The notes under the pieces were generated by a model, which had not been told where the DNA came from, did not search any database, and saw nothing but the letters and a program-made list of their open reading frames with translations. Shown here piece by piece: positions 59,614 through 64,000 of a stretch of DNA of 64,000 nucleotides. The position numbers and the translations under genes were made by a program. Position 1 is the stretch's first letter. The number at the start of each line of letters is the position of its first letter. Where the stretch lies: NCBI GenBank assembly GCA_951394405.1, contig OX596335.1:1302001-1366000 (forward strand), in the 5' to 3' direction. Origin of the DNA: Coprinellus micaceus. Its lineage: Eukaryota; Basidiomycota; Agaricomycetes; Agaricales; Psathyrellaceae.

Positions 59614-61321
59614 CTAAAGCGAAGAATAGATCAATGATAAAAGGGCCACGGCCACGAGGTAATATCCTGGGCACGGCGAAGGCGATCCTGTCGCGCTACT
59701 TCGCAGGGAAGCGTACAATGGTACCTTCTTGTACACTCTCATATAATTGATGCTCCAAGTAGCATTCTGGGCGATGTGCTATCAGAAAGAAAGGACGCGC
59801 TGAGTTGGGCTAGAAACGTACGACGAAGTTATTTGGGTCCATGAGTTGCTCGTCGCAGGTTCCTGGACACCCGGAAGTTGCGTATGAGTTACCTGCCCAG
59901 TCGCCACAGAAAGTGATATCTGTTTCAAACGGTTAACGAGAGGCCTTCTTCGGCAGTAAACTTCTCCCACCGAACACAATCGAGTGTTGATTAAAGAACC
60001 TTGATAATGGGCTGCATTGACTGGGTGCTAATATCGCAGATGGTACACCCCAGTTACCGGGATTTGGTGTACCCTCGCCTATATCCTCTGGTACAGAGGC
60101 GCGGAAGAATGACCCTGGGGGAAAGACAAGTCGGTTTGCGCAAGAGTCACAAGAAGGGGGTACGGCACGTACAAACGGCGATTCCATTCTCATCCCACTT
60201 CATCGCGAAGACACCACCGCCCTGCTCGTCGAAATGCGGGCCATACGAAGCGCGACTCCACTCGGTCACACCACACCCGGCGTTGCTGTTGATGAGTCCA
60301 TTGCAATCCGTGTGCGGGTATCCCCCAGCGTCTGAGATGGTGCCCGTATAGTTCGCAGAGGAGTCCATTTTGCAGTCCGGGGCGGTGTGGAATGCGACCT
60401 GGTTATGCTGGTTGTCATGGACTCCCTCTATAATGTCTATTTCGCCATTCTACGGGATATCGGTCAGTGCACGCATCTTTTCCGAAGGCTACTAGATAAC
60501 ACACCCAAGGCCAGTCAGGTCCGACAGTCCACCACGCGGGCCAAACACCTGAGGAAGGCAGTAGGGTTCAGTAGGAATGGATGCATGGAAGCGGCGAGGC
60601 ACGTACCACAGCCCCAGGGCGCCTTGTTCAAGTCTAGAATGAACAATCCTCCATCGTAGCGCGCGTAGCTCTCTATCCGAATACTGTCGGGAGTAGATTG
60701 TGTTAGTATCCACCATAAACCCAACGGCAGGGGAGGACGTCACCTATCTCGGTAGGTCCCGTTAGGGAGCCAAGTCTGGGAGTCGGCGCTCATCCTAACC
60801 ACTCCGTTGTCCTCCACATATATCAGGCGTTTTTCTTTCGCGTAGCTTTCGTTAACATAACTAGTGGGTGGAATCAACGTCACGGTTAGGCGCCGGCCAA
60901 GACTTGGCCAAGAATCAGTGGGCGCTTGCTGGACTCACTTGACGTGACCGCTATTGATCGAAATGTCCCGAACTTAGCTTCGAATCCATCGCTGTGACTG
61001 CGCAGAGACTCACTTCGTTGGATCTGTGTAGTTGAAGAAGAAGAATTTACTGGAATACTGTCACTACTGGCTCGAAGAGAACGTCGGTACTACCCACTCG
61101 TAAAAGTTTGCTCCAGAGTACTCGTCTTGGGGTATCCAAATGAATTGCGATCCGTTTGGGTTTTGGTTGATGCTTCGTCGTAGATGTTCATGCTGCAGAG
61201 GATCCAAGAGAGGCTTTATCCATTGTGATGATCGTGATGGTCTCGAGAACGCTTCGACGTCAAAGGCAAGCAAAAGCAAAAGCAAGTAGCTTGGCAGAGC
61301 GCGCCAGGCGATGAAGGGCAT
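59614..61321 (-). CDS. Secreted or membrane-anchored GH16 endo-beta-1,3(4)-glucanase (laminarinase type)
   Basis: Predicted beta-glucanase acting on fungal or plant glucans. Signal peptide MPFIAWRALPSYLLLLLLAF. Conserved parts are QDEYSGANFYEW, FFFFNYTDPTK, NGVVRMSADSQTWLPNG and WGCGTWPAFWTV. The GH16 active-site strand is in NWPYGGEIDIIEG, with catalytic Glu in EIDIIE. Cysteine-rich loops follow (TDCNGLINSNAGCGV), then DITFCGDWAGNSYATSGCPG, and NATWSINYMRVYKK. The last exon ends in a hydrophobic tail (GYYLVAVALLSLIYSSL) that could be a GPI signal or membrane anchor. The start at 61321 is preferred over 61357 because the TATA box at 61366 leaves no room for the latter. About nine exons; convergent with GH44 (199 bp). 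Confidence 0.87.
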
Positions 61322-61365
61322 GTTCAACCCTGAGGTCGTGCGCCATGCTGCGCCCATCAATCCTT

Positions 61366-61373
61366 GCTTTATA
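61366..61373 (-). promoter_or_regulatory. TATA box of the GH16 gene
   Basis: The minus strand reads TATAAAGC within GGTATAAAGC, about 45 nt upstream of the ATG at 61321. It argues that transcripts begin downstream of the alternative ATG at 61357. Confidence 0.5.
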
Positions 61374-61635
61374 CCTGCCGTTGGCGTACGGTGGCTATCC
61401 ACCACTTCAAACCTCGAGAAAACAATGCGAGACGAGTTCTCCGCTTGGTCAAACCCGGGAAATGAACATGCCATCTACACGCGGTATCCGCACCACTTTC
61501 ACGTCACAAAACTCGTAATTGCGCACCAAGTGTCGTGGGCACGGCATAGTGTAGTGTATTTTGGGGTGCTTATGGTCATACACATAACATGATGAAAATG
61601 AGAGAGTGCGATGTAAAACCAGGAGGAGGAACCGC

Positions 61636-62352
61636 TTAACGGTATCGGGGGAGGGAGAGGGTGTTGTGCTTCTTCCAGGTGGAGTAGGCGGGGGCGTGGT
61701 TGTAGCGGTGACCCTTGCCCTGGAGACCACGGTTGGACTTTCCAGCAGAGGTGAGGCCACGAGCCTCGCGGCGCTTGTGGACGGGGTTGACGATCCAGTT
61801 GATGCGGGGATCCCGGCGGATCTGAAAAGTAGATATGAATATTGACCACTTGGGGCCAAAAAAATGAGACTTACAGCCTTGTGGGAGGGGTCAACGAGGA
61901 TGACCTCGTAGTACTTGTAAACACCGTCCTGGTTGATCCAGTACGAGTTGAGGACGCGCAAGTTGCCGCATCGGCGACCGACACGCTCCTCGGCGGTGCT
62001 CCTCAAACTCCTCTGGGGCTTCAGCTGGTTGACACCCTGGCGGACGGGCTTGCCGAAGGTAGCGCCCTTGGGAACGGGCTTCTTGCGGTTACCGCGGCGG
62101 ACACGGACACGGTAGATAACGTATCCCTGCTTGGCCTTGTAGCCGAGGCGGCGGGCCTTGTCGGGGCGGGAGGGGCGGGAGGCACGGTGGATGACGTTCA
62201 GTTGGCGGAACTCCCAGCAGCTTTCGAACGATCTCAGCAATCCCATCTCAGCCAAAGGAGAGCTTTGCAACACACCGAACGCGGAGGAGGAAGCGGAGGA
62301 CATCCGACTGCTTCTTTTTGTAGAGCTCCCCAATGTACTTGTACGCGCCCAT
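61636..62352 (-). CDS. RPL15: 60S ribosomal protein L15
   Basis: Large-subunit protein eL15, needed for early 60S assembly. Begins [20 protein letters not shown], then [20 protein letters not shown] after an intron in the RVRC codon region near 62213-62275. Later motifs are [54 protein letters not shown] and [20 protein letters not shown] after a second intron near 61821-61874. The end is [12 protein letters not shown]. About 200 residues as in other eukaryotes. The 5' leader may contain a short intron at about 62369-62409 (GTGAGT..ATCAG). Confidence 0.96.
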
Positions 62353-62739
62353 CTTGCTGGCAACGAACCTGATTAGCGTCCTGGACGAGCAGCACGACGA
62401 CACACTCACCTTGCTTGAGGTCTTCAGGGTCGGGGCCAAATCGCGGCCACAGCAGCCACCGCCCAAGTACTGTGCAGTTCTTCGGCAAGTTCCGAGCTCA
62501 GCACCCGATTTGGACATCCATTCGATCAATTTATCAAGATCGCTTCAACGCGTCCGCTCCATTCTTTCTTCCCCGACGTGAGGACGATGCAAATACGCCT
62601 GGGGAATGCTGGACGACAGGACTAGAGCTTCCCAGCGTTCCGAGAAATGTGCTATTGTAGCCTGTATAGTCATTACTAGGGCGAACCCCGACCCGATTCA
62701 CAAGTAATGTAGAGTCCAAGTCATACATATTTTCAACAT
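62353..62739. other. RPL15 promoter and 3' flank of the transporter gene
   Basis: 387 bp between two minus-strand genes. The left part is the RPL15 leader; pyrimidine-rich stretches (TCTTTCTTCCCC at about 62562) are typical of ribosomal protein promoters when read near the gene. No other feature. Confidence 0.4.
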
Positions 62740-64000
62740 TCAATGCCCCCCGCTTCTCCTCAACTTGAACCAAGCCGTTCCCAAGAACATTATCCAGGCA
62801 GAAGCAATGAGGATGATGCAGAGCACCGTCATGATCTTTCCCCTCCGAATCGCCCTCCTCGCGTGCATGCCGTCTCGTAGCGACAACACCGACGATCGCG
62901 GTCGAAGCTGGGCATTGCCCTGTTGCAGCAGGGGTTCAGTTTCCGAGACCTCGCTTGGCCGTGGTTCCGGACTATGGTCGTCTGGCGGTGGATGCCCGTG
63001 CAGTTCCTGGTGGTGTCGATGCATGTGGGGGTTCTGGTTCTGGAAGTACCCCAGTGAGGCGATGCTCAGGAATTGGGCGACGTTGAGGATAACGAAGCTG
63101 TTCAGTAGGAGTTGCATGGCCGCTTTGCTGATCGAGCTTCCCGGTTTGTGTGCACCATCGAGGACAAGGCCTGCGGCCGTCTGGAATAATGTGGACCCGG
63201 TTTGTTCGAGCTGTAACGCAAGAGGATGAGCCCAGGAGCATTCTACAATGCAACAATCAAACAAACGCTCTTGTGCACGCCGAGTGCAGTGGACACATAT
63301 TTGGAGGGGACTATCCGTGGCACAATGACAGCCAAAAGCACTACATTTTCGAAGGTGATTAAAGAGGCTTGAAAGAGGAGAGTGAAACATACGCGGTGAC
63401 ATTCCATGACCGAGAGCATACGAGATGATAGCTGGTACTGGGGTCTTCGTGGACCCTGGGGGTAGGGCCAACCAGACATAAGCTAGGCACGTCAAGAACG
63501 ACGTGCAACAGAGGATGTCTGTCACAATGGACCTTCGCTTGATACTATCCACCAAGAATCCACACTACGGGAAGGGGTCAGTAACCAGTGCAGGGGTTGC
63601 TTTCCGTTGAACGTACCAGGGGGTATAGTATTATTGGTCCCACCAACAAATACGAAGCCTGTTTCGCGGCAGCGTCTTCGGACAACCCATATCGGTTTTC
63701 AATGAGATTCCTGCGCACACTCTTTAGCATGGGTTCAATGGATATATTGAGGCTCACTCACGGCGCAAGGTGGATGAACGGTGTCCATATCATCCCACAC
63801 AACACATTCAAAGTCACATACGCCCAAAACGCATCCCCCAATTTCACGACATGCCGAAGATCGACGTATCTCTTCTTCGCGACCTTCTCCAAAGCCTGAG
63901 CCTCAGAGATATCCACATTGGCTCTGCGCTCCGCCTCATCATGGATGTCAGGCGCCTCTAGCTCCGCCCCAGCGCCATCCACGAGCCACTTGGACGAAGC
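62740..64000 (-). CDS. Major facilitator superfamily transporter, MFSD1-like (N-terminus beyond window)
   Basis: Twelve-helix transporter whose first part lies past the right edge. Visible segments are a linker with EAERRANVDISEAQALEKVA, DAFWAYVTLNVLCGMIWTPF, GLSEDAAAKQASYLLVGPII and LYPLCGFLVDSIKRRSIV. The G-F-L-V-D...R motif is the MFS loop signature. Later parts are LTCLAYVWLALPPG, AAGLVLDGAHKPGSSISKAA, and the final helix GKIMTVLCIILIASAWIMFL. A polar loop holds ETEPLLQQG, a dileucine-type sorting signal found on lysosomal/vacuolar carriers. Helix layout resembles MFSD1-type carriers; substrate unknown. The 5' end is cut by the window boundary. Confidence 0.82.

Overview
This window reads as nuclear DNA of a filamentous basidiomycete, most likely an Agaricomycete (mushroom or wood-decay fungus). 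Nearly every gene is broken by many short introns of about 45-65 nt, genes are packed tightly on both strands, and a PriA-like fruiting-body protein, a GH44 glucanase and a fungal GH16 laminarinase are present. I found 28 protein-coding genes, one split pseudogene and one transposon-like insertion. I could not name the species. No rRNA, tRNA, CRISPR or prokaryotic operon was seen.

Layout. 0.3-10.2 kb, all minus strand: AP-2 alpha adaptin, an unknown secreted protein, a PriA-like cysteine-rich secreted protein and the PP2A scaffold subunit A. 10.7-22.3 kb: glucose-6-phosphate 1-epimerase, DNA polymerase zeta catalytic subunit REV3, an AGTRAP-like membrane protein, diphthine methylesterase DPH7 and a TMEM135-like membrane protein. 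22.7-26.1 kb is the accessory region: a small secreted M15-type peptidase-like gene, then a dead copy of it cut in two by a 1.36-kb element with terminal inverted repeats and a 7-bp target duplication. 26.6-41 kb: a peroxin/dysferlin-domain protein, the HscB/Jac1 co-chaperone, a DEAH-box helicase, ribosomal protein S24, dynactin Arp1, a cysteine-rich type I membrane protein, an SVIP-like small protein and GPI2 (PIG-C). 42.4-56 kb: a bZIP factor, APC4, the DRS1 helicase, a RasGEF carrying an internal Ras-like domain, and a SurE phosphatase. 56.6-64 kb: convergent GH44 and GH16 glycanases, ribosomal protein L15, and an MFSD1-like transporter running off the right edge.

Most genes are core housekeeping functions (endocytosis, translation, ribosome biogenesis, cell cycle, translesion synthesis, GPI anchors, Fe-S assembly), and many start head to head from shared intergenic regions of 125-190 bp. 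The accessory content is secreted: PriA-like, M15-like, GH44, GH16 and an unknown helical protein. The points most worth a second look are the interrupted peptidase pair, the three-repeat PriA-like protein, the RasGEF with a degenerate GTPase domain, and three probable GC-AG introns (in REV3, RPS24 and the bZIP gene). Coordinates for genes run from start codon to stop codon and include introns; exon joins were worked out by eye.
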